NCBI RefSeq assembly: GCF_900187125.1
Contig: NZ_LT906468.1
Span: forward strand, 3,162,001-3,226,000
Direction: 5' to 3'
Length of the DNA stretch: 64,000 nt
Source of the DNA: Sphingobacterium mizutaii
GTDB lineage: Bacteria > Bacteroidota > Bacteroidia > Sphingobacteriales > Sphingobacteriaceae
Notes under the pieces: generated by a model
Seen by the model: only the letters and a program-made list of their open reading frames with translations
What the model was told of the DNA's origin: nothing
Databases searched by the model: none
Program-made: the position numbers and the translations under genes
In this document: positions 41,294-49,550 of the stretch, in pieces
Layout of the letters: each line of letters begins with the position of its first letter
How positions within the stretch are numbered: the first letter of the stretch is position 1

Positions 41294-44191
41294 ATGGTTA
41301 ATAGCACTATGAAGAATCACACCTATAAAGTAACTGGAATGACCTGCAATGGATGTAGGACAAATGTCGAGAAGAAATTAAATGAGATTCCCGGTGTCAA
41401 TGCTCAGGTAAGTCTGGAAAAAGCAGAGGCTCATTTGCAAACAGATGAACCGGTCCATATTTCCAACCTTCAGGAAAAACTCAATGAATTGGGCGGTCAT
41501 TACCAGATCCATAATAATGAATCTGAAAATGTAGGTCCTACTGATAAAACTTTTACCGTAACGGGGATGACCTGTAATGGTTGCAGAACGAATGTGGAAA
41601 AGAAACTGAATGAGATACCTACTGTAAAAGCTTCTGTTAATTTAGAAAAAGGCGAAGCACAGATATTATCAGACAGCCCTATTCCTACAGAAGAATTACA
41701 GAATAAATTGGATGAGTTAGGCGGACATTATCAGATCCATGAGAAGGGTGCTCATGAGCATAAACATCATCATGCACATGAACCCGAGCTATCAGAAAGC
41801 GGCCAATATATCTGTCCGATGTTCTGCGAAGGAAAGGACAAGATTTATCATGAACCAGGAAGATGTCCGGTTTGTAATATGCACCTTCGTCCAATAGAAA
41901 AAGTCGATTTCAATGCTCCTTCTCACCACCATCAGGCGCAACCCACGGTCAATGCCAGTAATGCAGGGAAATACTATTGCCCTATGATGTGCGAAGGAGA
42001 CAAAGTCTATGATAAGTTTGGTTCTTGTCCAGTTTGTGGAATGAACTTGGAAAAAATTCCTGATACCACATTGAAAGTGGAATATACTTGTCCTATGCAC
42101 CCTGAAATCGTCCAAGATCATCCTGGCGATTGCCCCATCTGTGGAATGGAGCTTGTCCCGAATCAGGTCACAGAAGAAGACGACCAACATTATCGTGATC
42201 TATTGAAGAAATTCTGGATTTCTGTAGCTTGTACATTGCCCGTTTTTATTCTATCTATGGGTGATATGCTACCCGGACAACCCATCAGTCAAGTTATTCC
42301 CTATAAGGTCAATGCTTGGCTGCAATTGATCTTGACATTACCTGTCGTTTTCTATACCTGTTGGATGTTCTTCCAACGTGCTTGGACCTCTTTCAAGACT
42401 TGGAACCTGAATATGTTCAGCTTGATTGGTTTAGGAGCAGCAGCGGCATTTATTTTTAGTTTATTGGCTTTCTTTTTCCCGCAAATCTTCCCAGAAGAAT
42501 TAAAGGGCCACCATGGCGAGGTTCATCTTTATTTTGAATCTGTTGTGGTTATCCTCACATTGGTTCTTCTAGGACAGGTGATGGAAGCGAAAGCCCATTC
42601 TAAAACGAATACCGCTATCAAGGAACTAATCAAACTTAGTCCCGCTGAGGCCATTCTCGTTGAAAATGGCAAAGAAAGAAAAATTTCTATCCATGATGTT
42701 AAAGTTGGCAATATCCTAAGAGTAAGAGCAGGAGATAAAGTGCCGGTAGATGGTATTGTCACGGAAGGGAATACCTCCATTGATGAGGCGATGATCACTG
42801 GAGAACCAATACCTGTTGAAAAATCAAAGGATGATCAGGTTATCGGAGGAACAATAAACGGAAACCATGAAATCTTGATCAAAGCTGAGAAGGTAGGTTC
42901 AGAGACCTTGCTGGCTCAAATCATCCAATTGGTGAATAATGCCAGCCGTAGCCAACCACCTATTCAAAAACTGACCGATAAGGTTTCTAAGATATTTGTA
43001 CCAGCTGTTATTGCCATCGCGATCCTGACCTTTATTCTTTGGAATGTTTCAGCAGTTCCAAACAGTACTGCCATGGCATTCTCAAACATGCTGGCAGTAT
43101 TGATCGTTGCCTGTCCATGTGCGTTAGGTCTTGCAACGCCCATGTCTGTTATGGTCGGTATTGGAAAAGGAGCAAAAAATGGAATCCTAATCAAGAATTC
43201 AGAAGCACTAGAGAAGCTTGAAAAAGCAAATGTATTGGTCGTGGACAAAACCGGTACCATTACAGAAGGAAAACCTTCCGTTTCAGCGGTGACTTCTGAA
43301 AACGATAAGTTCTCAGAGAATGACATACTGCAGATTGCTGCATCGGTCAACAAAAACAGCACCCATCCTTTGGCGCAGGCGATGACAGATAAAGCCAAAG
43401 AAAATGGTTTGCAGCTTTTAGATGTTGCCCAATTTGAAAACATCTCCGGTAAAGGAGTCAAAGGACATATTTTCCACATGACTGCCCTTCTTGGCACGCC
43501 AAGATTAATGGAAGAACAGAAAATCGAAGTCAGCAAAGACCAACTCCAAAAGATTGAGGAATTACAGAAAAAAGGAAATTCTGTTTCAGTACTTGCCATT
43601 GACGGAAAAGTCGCGGGTTTGGTTGCCGCATTTGATGCCTTGAAAAAGAGCAGTATTGATGTAATCAAAAGATTCAAGGAAGAAGGTGTTGAGGTCTATA
43701 TGTTCACCGGTGACAACCAGAACACAGCCGATATCGTTGCTAAGGAAGCAGGTATCGAACATGCCAAAGGTAGTTTATTACCAGAGGACAAATTAAACGG
43801 CATCAAAGAATTACAACAGGCAGGCAAAAAAGTTATTATGGTTGGCGACGGTATCAATGATGCCCCGGCATTAACACAAGCCGATGTTGGTATTGCAATG
43901 GGCACCGGAACCGATGTTGCCATCCAAAGTTCAGAGATCACCTTAATCAAAGGTGACCTTATTGGAGTGCACAAAGCCTTTAAGCTAAGTAAATCTATGC
44001 TGAGGAACATCAAGCAAAACCTATTGTTTGCCTTTTTATACAATGTCATCGGCATTCCGATAGCAGCAGGTATTTTATATCCATCTTTTGGGATTTTAAT
44101 GTCCCCAATGATCGCCGCGGCAGCCATGAGTTTAAGTTCAGTATCCGTAATTGTCAATTCATTACGATTAAATGCAGTAAAATTGGATTAA
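41294..44191 (+). CDS. copA: Copper-type P1B ATPase with two HMA and three heavy-metal-binding domains
   Basis: The 965-residue Cu+ exporter has an unusually rich N-terminus. Two near-identical HMA domains (VTGMTCNGCRTNVEKKL, first CxxC at 18-21, second near 99-102) are followed by a His-rich linker (HEHKHHHAHEPE) and three cysteine-paired heavy-metal-binding domains (YICPMFCEG...CPVCNM, YYCPMMCEG...CPVCGM, YTCPMHPE...CPICGM). The core has TGEP, the membrane metal site CPC in VACPCALGLATP, the phosphorylation site DKTGT, the HP motif STHPLAQAM and GDGINDAPAL. It ends with the MSSVSVIVNSLRL segment that carries a copper-site Met. An alternative ATG start lies five codons in (41309). No copper regulator is adjacent. 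Confidence 0.95.
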   Translation: MVNSTMKNHTYKVTGMTCNGCRTNVEKKLNEIPGVNAQVSLEKAEAHLQTDEPVHISNLQEKLNELGGHYQIHNNESENVGPTDKTFTVTGMTCNGCRTNVEKKLNEIPTVKASVNLEKGEAQILSDSPIPTEELQNKLDELGGHYQIHEKGAHEHKHHHAHEPELSESGQYICPMFCEGKDKIYHEPGRCPVCNMHLRPIEKVDFNAPSHHHQAQPTVNASNAGKYYCPMMCEGDKVYDKFGSCPVCGMNLEKIPDTTLKVEYTCPMHPEIVQDHPGDCPICGMELVPNQVTEEDDQHYRDLLKKFWISVACTLPVFILSMGDMLPGQPISQVIPYKVNAWLQLILTLPVVFYTCWMFFQRAWTSFKTWNLNMFSLIGLGAAAAFIFSLLAFFFPQIFPEELKGHHGEVHLYFESVVVILTLVLLGQVMEAKAHSKTNTAIKELIKLSPAEAILVENGKERKISIHDVKVGNILRVRAGDKVPVDGIVTEGNTSIDEAMITGEPIPVEKSKDDQVIGGTINGNHEILIKAEKVGSETLLAQIIQLVNNASRSQPPIQKLTDKVSKIFVPAVIAIAILTFILWNVSAVPNSTAMAFSNMLAVLIVACPCALGLATPMSVMVGIGKGAKNGILIKNSEALEKLEKANVLVVDKTGTITEGKPSVSAVTSENDKFSENDILQIAASVNKNSTHPLAQAMTDKAKENGLQLLDVAQFENISGKGVKGHIFHMTALLGTPRLMEEQKIEVSKDQLQKIEELQKKGNSVSVLAIDGKVAGLVAAFDALKKSSIDVIKRFKEEGVEVYMFTGDNQNTADIVAKEAGIEHAKGSLLPEDKLNGIKELQQAGKKVIMVGDGINDAPALTQADVGIAMGTGTDVAIQSSEITLIKGDLIGVHKAFKLSKSMLRNIKQNLLFAFLYNVIGIPIAAGILYPSFGILMSPMIAAAAMSLSSVSVIVNSLRLNAVKLD

Positions 44192-44229
44192 GGAGATCGA
44201 GGATTTGTTTGTCAGATTGTAAACCGAAT

Positions 44230-44380
44230 AACCCCTTTCGGGGTTCCATTATTTTAGCTGACATGGCACGTTAACCTGGAAGTCGCGCAAAAACGTTGTT
44301 CGATTAATCGAACAGCGTTTTTGCATTAGCCCTATTTTGTTCAATACCAGTGCTAAAATAATTCTGCCCTTACAGGGCAG
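44230..44380 (+). repeat. Structured element SE-1, copy 2
   Basis: The 151-bp element has the same plan as the copy at 33934: end hairpin AACCCC/GGGGTT, outer arms ATTATTTTAGC (44248-44258) and GCTAAAATAAT (44352-44362), a central 38-bp palindrome at 44287-44324, and an end hairpin CTGCCC/GGGCAG. The centre is CGATTAATCG in both copies. The palindrome differs at one arm position in a way that leaves a G-T pair, and the right-end hairpin has changed on both sides, which suggests selection for structure. Confidence 0.85.
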
Positions 44381-44413
44381 TATGTCGTTAAAAATGACTT
44401 TCTTTTTCGGGGT

Positions 44414-44905
44414 CATCCTGACGCAGGAAGGATCTCGAAACTATACAAGAAAAATAATTGATTATCAGTCATGATACAACCGTTTTGAACCAGGATGTTC
44501 GGGATTGGAGGATGGACCAAGATCATTAGCGGAATGCCGATCATATATTTATTTTCCATTTTCCGCTGTTATCCTGACGCAGGAAGGATCTCGAAACTAT
44601 ACAAGAAAAATAATTGATTATCAGTCATGATACAACCGTTTTGAACCAGGATGTTCGGGATTGGAGGATGGACCAAGATCGTTGGCGGAATGCCGATCAC
44701 ATATATTTATTTTCCATTTTCCGCTGTTCATCCAGACGCAGGAAGGATCTCTGAACTATTCAATACAAATAATTGATTATCAGTCATGATACAACCGTTT
44801 TGAACCAGGATGTTCAGGATTAGAGGATGGACCAAGATCGTTGGCGGAATGCCGATCACATATATTTATTTTCCATTTTCCGCTGGCATCCAGACGTAGG
44901 AAGGA
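44414..44905 (+). repeat. Tandem array of 158-bp repeat units (left array)
   Basis: Units begin with ATCCTGACGCAGGAAGGATC or a variant at 44414, 44571 and 44730, with a partial fourth at 44888; the periods are 157, 159 and 158. Each full unit contains ATTATCAGTCATGATACAAC, the 40-bp core (44485-44524, 44641-44680, 44800-44839) and the segment GGCGGAATGCCGATC. No credible gene is present; short open frames in it are repeat artefacts. Confidence 0.9.
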
Positions 44906-45120
44906 TCTAGGAAACATACAAAATATAAGTGCATTGGCGAACAGGTCATCCATCTTAGATGGATAATGACAAGCATGTTTTGGGGCATTTACGTACAGAT
45001 TCTTCACTATTCGTTCAGAGTTGGAAATGTCCCAGAAAGGGATTCTTCGCTGCGCTCTGAATCTATTTTTTGTTTTTTTTTAAGAATCGTTGTCATCGAA
45101 ATCGTAAGATGAGAGAACCA
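44906..45120 (+). repeat. Spacer repeat flanking the left array
   Basis: From GTGCATTGGCGAACAGGTC through CGTAAGATGAG, this block is the reverse complement of 55035-55234 with few differences. The middle segment 45041-45063 (GATTC...GAATC) is inverted relative to the copies at 34335-34357 and (reverse strand) 55088-55110. Confidence 0.85.
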
Positions 45121-45583
45121 TTTTAAATGAAGGGTGTATAGTTCCGAGACCCTTCCGGAAACCGTGAGAGTGACACAAAAAGGGTGCAGAAAATATGCCA
45201 CCCCCTCTGGCCAATGTCATTAAGTTAAGAGAAAAACAAAGCGTAACTTTACAAAGGAACAAGAATACCTATTTGTACACTTCTGATTCTGAACAATTCG
45301 TGAAGAATCTGTACGGATCTTCTCCCTTAGATACTGTCATCCTTAACTGAAGGTTAAGGAACTGTAAACCAATACAATGCCCGGTATTTTTGATTTTGTA
45401 GTTTTGCATTTTCCCGAGATTCTTCCTTCGTCAGAATGACACAAAAAAACTTAACTTAATGCCACCCCATCTGGCGGTTTGTAAATAGCTCAAGAAGTAA
45501 AAGATCTTGGTCCATCCTCCCATCCCATAAATCCTGGTTCAAAACCAGTTCTTGGTCCATCCTCCTATCCCATTAATCCTGGT
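45121..45583. repeat. Gene desert with REP-like palindromes and two more 40-bp cores
   Basis: No gene is recognised. It contains the REP-like pieces GCCACCCCCTCTGGCC (about 45198-45213) and GCCACCCCATCTGGCGG (45461-45477), a hairpin CCTTAAC/GTTAAGG (45347-45363) preceded by GTGAAGAATCTGTACGG, and two minus-strand copies of the 40-bp core (45503-45542 and 45550-45587), 45 bases apart. The last core copy overlaps the stop codon of the MFS gene. Confidence 0.75.
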
Positions 45584-46780
45584 TCAATCCCTTCCCCTCA
45601 TTTCATTCACTTTCTTCGCCAGCAACAGGTGCGATCCCAATCCCATCATTGCAAAACTAACTCCAACCACACATACCCCTGTCCAGCCTGCAATTCCCCA
45701 TGCCTGGGCTGCCAGCCAGGAACCAAAAGACCCTCCAATAAAATAGGTCACCATATAAACCGTATTCAATCTGCTTGTAGCAGGCGTCTTGATGGCAAAA
45801 TAATCGGATTGGTTCATAATATGGGAGGATTGCAAACCCAGATCAATCAAGATAATCCCGATTACCAGTCCTAGATAGGTATTTCCCATAAAATAGATAA
45901 AGAACCAACTCAAAAAAAGAATAACCAATGAAACGGTAATTATTTTATGGCGAGACCATACTTTATTTAATTTTCCAACAAATGCGGCACCTAAAGCTCC
46001 TGCTGCACCAATCAAACCAAAGGTACCTGCAACGGATGGCCCAACCTCAAATGGGGGCTCGTTTAAATGAAAGGCTAAGGTTGTAAATACGGCACATAGA
46101 GAAGCAAAACTTACTGCACCCCTGAAGGAGGCCAGTTGCAATATGGGTTCTGATTTGGCAAGAACCCAAACGGACTTCATTAAGGAAGCGTAATTCCCTT
46201 TGAAGTTAGGTTTCATTTCCGGCAACATGCGATAGATAAATATCCAGGAAACCAACATGAGACTTGCTGCCCCAAAATAAATACTTCGCCAGCCCCAAAT
46301 ATCTCCGACTATCCCTCCTATAAACCGGGACAACAAGATCCCCATCAACAATCCTGACATGACCATACCGATATTCTGGGACCTATTTTCTGAATCGGAT
46401 AGATCGGCAACCATGGGCACAAAGAGCTGTGGAATTACCGAGGTACATCCGATCAGGAAACTAGCCATGGAGATCATCCATAACTCTCTGGATAATGCCA
46501 TCCACAGCAATGCGAGGAACACCAATATCAAATCAAACAGTATCAGCTTTTTCCTAAAAAGTTTATCACCCAATGGGATGATCATCAACAAACCAAAAGC
46601 ATATCCCAACTGGGTAAGCACTGTAATCTTACTAATGGCTGATTCAGAAACTTCAAATTCCGAAGCCATCTCTGCCAATAAGGGTTGATTATAATAATTA
46701 TTCGCCACCACTACCCCTGATACAACCGTCATGAGCCATAACATCGATTTTGAAAGCTTGGGATGTCCGCTTATTTCCAT
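45584..46780 (-). CDS. MFS transporter (DHA1-like)
   Basis: The 398-residue inner-membrane protein has 12 hydrophobic segments, the N-terminal NNYYNQPLLAEMASEF and the loop 2-3 signature region GLLMIIPLGDKLFRKKL (about 60-76). This resembles a small group of MFS proteins annotated as putative drug or cyanate-type transporters. Its stop codon TGA lies inside a repeat core copy (TTGAACC), which suggests that the repeat inserted at, or provided, the present 3' end. The substrate is unknown. Confidence 0.85.
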   Translation of the reverse strand: MEISGHPKLSKSMLWLMTVVSGVVVANNYYNQPLLAEMASEFEVSESAISKITVLTQLGYAFGLLMIIPLGDKLFRKKLILFDLILVFLALLWMALSRELWMISMASFLIGCTSVIPQLFVPMVADLSDSENRSQNIGMVMSGLLMGILLSRFIGGIVGDIWGWRSIYFGAASLMLVSWIFIYRMLPEMKPNFKGNYASLMKSVWVLAKSEPILQLASFRGAVSFASLCAVFTTLAFHLNEPPFEVGPSVAGTFGLIGAAGALGAAFVGKLNKVWSRHKIITVSLVILFLSWFFIYFMGNTYLGLVIGIILIDLGLQSSHIMNQSDYFAIKTPATSRLNTVYMVTYFIGGSFGSWLAAQAWGIAGWTGVCVVGVSFAMMGLGSHLLLAKKVNEMRGRD

Positions 46781-47215
46781 AGATTTTATTAATATCGTAA
46801 ATCTAAAGATTCTATACTTGGTTTGGATTTAAAACTTATAATTTGTGAATCTTCTTATATTGCTGTAACGCCTCAAGCGCTCAGCAGAATCCATAAAAGG
46901 ATCTTCGCTTACACCTAATCCTTCCTACCTGACAAGCAAAATGATATTTTGACAGCATGGATTTCCCGAAATCCATGACAAATTGGCTATTATTTTAACT
47001 TTTTTTCAGCTAAAGAAATAAGCTATGTTTTGATGATTGTTTGTTAATTGTCATTAAAAAAAGAGTGTAATAATTTAAACTCACTGTATTTCAATGCATT
47101 ATTGGATTCTTGGAAAAAATAGTTGCTTAAACACCTATGCCATTTAACAAGTTGGTACAGAGATTGACTATTTGACCATATATGACAATAAAGTCAAACA
47201 ATTAATATTGAAATC
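46781..47215. other. Intergenic region before the beta-barrel gene
   Basis: No gene is seen in this 435-base AT-rich stretch. It holds a hairpin CATGGATTT/AAATCCATG (46957-46978) and a dyad TTTGAC/GTCAAA about 25 bases upstream of the gene (47171-47199), a possible operator. No -7 element of the usual form was recognised. Confidence 0.4.
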
Positions 47216-47809
47216 ATGAAAAAATTATTACTTACATTATCTGCTGTAGCAGTATTAGGATTAGCAGCAAATGCACAAACTGAAAAAGGTAAATTTATGT
47301 TAGGTGGCCAAGTTAGCTACCAAGGTCAATCTATTAAAGATTCAGATGCAAAATCAAATGAGTTCAGCATTATCCCTAATGTGGGTTACTTTGTAGCAGA
47401 TAATATTGCAGTAGGTACTGGTATTGGTTACTCTTGGGCTGAAAACAAAGATGCTGCCAATACTAAAAACACCAACTCTTCTTTTGTTCTTGCTCCTTTC
47501 GGTAGAATGTACAGTAACAATGAAGGTCCTGTTAAATTCTTCGGTCAGTTAACTGTTCCTATGGCATGGGGTACTCAAGAAGTAAATGGTGATAAAACTG
47601 CTACAACAGCAAACTACGGTGTTGAATTAGCTCCAGGTGTGGCTTACTTCCCTACTTCAAACTTAGGTATTGAGTTTAAAGTAAGAGGTTTGTTCTACAA
47701 CAACGGTTCTACTACTAATGAAGCTACTGATGCAAAAACTACAGTTAATTCTTACGGATTGAACGTAAATTCATTAGCTCCAACTGTTGGTGTTACTTTT
47801 CACTTTTAA
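47216..47809 (+). CDS. Outer-membrane beta-barrel protein (OmpW/porin-like)
   Basis: The 197-residue protein has a signal peptide (MKKLLLTLSAVAVLGLAANA) and a compact 8-strand-type barrel (GKFMLGGQVSYQGQSI, YFVADNIAVGTGIGYSW, LAPFGRMYSNNEGPVKFFG, LGIEFKVRGLFYNNG) ending LAPTVGVTFHF with a terminal Phe. Codon use is strongly biased to A/T-ending highly-expressed-type codons, so abundant expression is likely. The role is unknown; such small barrels often stabilise the outer membrane. A terminator follows. Confidence 0.88.
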   Translation: MKKLLLTLSAVAVLGLAANAQTEKGKFMLGGQVSYQGQSIKDSDAKSNEFSIIPNVGYFVADNIAVGTGIGYSWAENKDAANTKNTNSSFVLAPFGRMYSNNEGPVKFFGQLTVPMAWGTQEVNGDKTATTANYGVELAPGVAYFPTSNLGIEFKVRGLFYNNGSTTNEATDAKTTVNSYGLNVNSLAPTVGVTFHF

Positions 47810-47830
47810 TCGATAATAATTATCATAAAT

Positions 47831-47866
47831 AAAGGGATTGCCTAAATGGGCAATCCCTTTATTTTT
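47831..47866. terminator. Terminator between the beta-barrel and Nudix genes
   Basis: AAAGGGATTGCC pairs with GGCAATCCCTTT around a 6-base loop. It is followed by ATTTTTT on the plus strand and by a short T run on the minus strand, so it may serve both convergent genes. Confidence 0.87.
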
Positions 47867-47888
47867 TACCTGCTTTTCTCCAAATGTG

Positions 47889-48329
47889 CTAGTTTTCCAT
47901 CCAGATGGGCAAGGCAAATTGTTTCAATAGATTGGCCAATTTTACTTCTTCAATTTCGGTTTTCTTCACCCAACGGATTTCCCGCAGTTCGGCATGTGGT
48001 TCGATCTGTTCAAATTGATCCACAAATTCACATTGAAAAACATAGCCCCGGACCGTTTTTCCCGCTTCATTGACGGCTTGGGCTTCATGCACACCTAGGA
48101 GCTTACAATGCTGTTCCTTCAGGAGGATATGCAATTCTTCGTTCAGTTCTCGGATCAAACTATCCACAGGTCGCTCTTCTCCTTCAATCTTACCACCCGG
48201 AAGCTGATAATAGCTGGAGCCATTCTTTTGAACGGTCAATAACTCGTCCTGTTTATTAATGACGACTCCAACGGCGATGGTGATGTAGTTATTTGGCTTC
48301 ATTTGATGAATTTGAGAATTAATTTCCAA
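47889..48329 (-). CDS. Nudix hydrolase
   Basis: The 146-residue protein has a complete Nudix box (GKIEGEERPVDSLIRELNEE, about 46-65) following YYQLPGG, so it hydrolyses a nucleoside-diphosphate-linked substrate using Mg2+. The start MEINSQIHQMKPNNYITIAV has an alternative ATG nine codons in (MKPNN). It is a single-gene unit with its 3' end facing the beta-barrel gene. The substrate cannot be inferred. Confidence 0.9.
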   Translation of the reverse strand: MEINSQIHQMKPNNYITIAVGVVINKQDELLTVQKNGSSYYQLPGGKIEGEERPVDSLIRELNEELHILLKEQHCKLLGVHEAQAVNEAGKTVRGYVFQCEFVDQFEQIEPHAELREIRWVKKTEIEEVKLANLLKQFALPIWMEN

Positions 48330-48387
48330 ATTTCCGAAATAATGGAATGATTTTTAGTATTCAATAGGTTGATATTGAAGTTAATTC

Positions 48388-48395
48388 TATTTTTG
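48388..48395 (+). promoter_or_regulatory. Bacteroidota -7 element before the L,D-transpeptidase lipoprotein gene
   Basis: TATTTTTG matches TAnnTTTG, with a TTG box 16 bases upstream (48369-48371), shorter than the usual 19. It lies 45 bases before the ATG at 48441. Confidence 0.55.
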
Positions 48396-48440
48396 CATCA
48401 AAACTAGATTACAATCCACTAAAAAACACCAAACTAGCGA

Positions 48441-49481
48441 ATGAAAAATTACTTTTTCTGGTCCTTACTTTTTGCTTTATTAATCGTCGCATCCTGTAAG
48501 AACTCGTCAAAAACCACTAGTGCTGCTGAGAAAAGAAAGCAAGATTCCATAGAAAGAGTTAAAAAAGCTCAAGAAGAAGCCGAAAGAGCAGAAAGGGAAA
48601 GACCTCGAACTGCAGCTGACATCAAACTGGAAAAAGATCTACAATACGACAAACACTCTTTAGAGGAAACCTATCCATACAAGGATACTACCCGCCAATT
48701 CCAGATCGAAAAGATCAAGGAGAAATTGGCCTTCATCGAAAATTTCCAAAGGGCTCCCCATCAATATGGTGTCCTTCAAAACTATAAGAACCGCAATGGC
48801 GAAGCTGCTGTGGTGGAAAACTTCGTCCGCAATGCCTATAAACGTGTATCGGATACCTTAGGTACTGAAAAATATCAATCTGCTCCGTTATACCAAGCTG
48901 AAGACAGTAAAAAGCCGTCCATTTATGGTCGCGATGGATCTTTGGTAAGCTTAGAAAGCCCAGACACCCTAAAGATGGTCAAAGTCAATGGGATCTCCTT
49001 CGAAGGAACCTGGTTTGTGCCTAAAAGATATGTTAAATCTATCGGCGATTCGTTAAAAATCACCCATGTCAACATCGTCGATGTTACAAACCAAAATATT
49101 ATGACGGTGGAAAGAACGGGTGAAAATGAATGGAAAATCCGCAGTATGAACCCCGCAACATCGGGTCAGCACAATCCTCCACACCAGATGGAAACACCGG
49201 TTGGAATCTTTATGGTGCAGGAACAAAAACCAAAAATGTTCTATTATGGGGATGGAACGACGACCATTGAAGGATTTGCGCCATATGCGTCCCGATTCAC
49301 CAATGGAGGCTATATTCACGGTGTTCCGGTGAATAATCCAAAAGGTAAGATCGTGGAGTATTCATGGTCATTGGGTACGACACCAAGGTCACATATGTGT
49401 GTCAGAAATGCGTCATCTCATGCTAAGTTTGTTTACGACACGTCAAAACCCTTTAAATCACTGGTGGTTGTGATTGACTAA
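48441..49481 (+). CDS. YkuD-type L,D-transpeptidase lipoprotein
   Basis: The 346-residue protein has a lipoprotein leader (MKNYFFWSLLFALLIVASCKN), a charged, probably helical linker (about 25-85, KRKQDSIERVKKAQEEAERA), and a C-terminal YkuD domain. The catalytic motif is visible as YIHGVPV followed by PRSHMCVRNASSHAKFVYD (Cys about residue 324). These enzymes cross-link peptidoglycan (3-3 links) or attach proteins to it in the periplasm. The mean spacing to the next gene, another L,D-transpeptidase of a different family, is about 70 bases. Confidence 0.88.
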   Translation: MKNYFFWSLLFALLIVASCKNSSKTTSAAEKRKQDSIERVKKAQEEAERAERERPRTAADIKLEKDLQYDKHSLEETYPYKDTTRQFQIEKIKEKLAFIENFQRAPHQYGVLQNYKNRNGEAAVVENFVRNAYKRVSDTLGTEKYQSAPLYQAEDSKKPSIYGRDGSLVSLESPDTLKMVKVNGISFEGTWFVPKRYVKSIGDSLKITHVNIVDVTNQNIMTVERTGENEWKIRSMNPATSGQHNPPHQMETPVGIFMVQEQKPKMFYYGDGTTTIEGFAPYASRFTNGGYIHGVPVNNPKGKIVEYSWSLGTTPRSHMCVRNASSHAKFVYDTSKPFKSLVVVID

Positions 49482-49550
49482 AACCTTATTTAACACTTTG
49501 ATTGTCATATTTTTCCTAGCTTTGTAAAAAGAGACTAGGAAAATGTGCTT

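Noticed and set aside
42964-44157. Long open frames antisense to the copper ATPase gene (42964-43677 and 43696-44157)
   Set aside because: The sense strand encodes intact P-type ATPase motifs. The antisense translations are low-complexity Ser/Ile/Ala-rich shadows.
44414-44905. CRISPR-like regular spacing of repeats
   Set aside because: The units are about 158 bp long and repeat as a whole, with no short repeat/unique spacer pattern and no cas genes. These are tandem repeats.
44414-45201. Several short open frames in the repeat arrays near 45 kb (for example 44780-45007 and 45007-45201, minus strand)
   Set aside because: They follow the repeat units and recur wherever the 158-bp unit occurs, with no protein-like composition or family motif. 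They are artefacts of the repeat.
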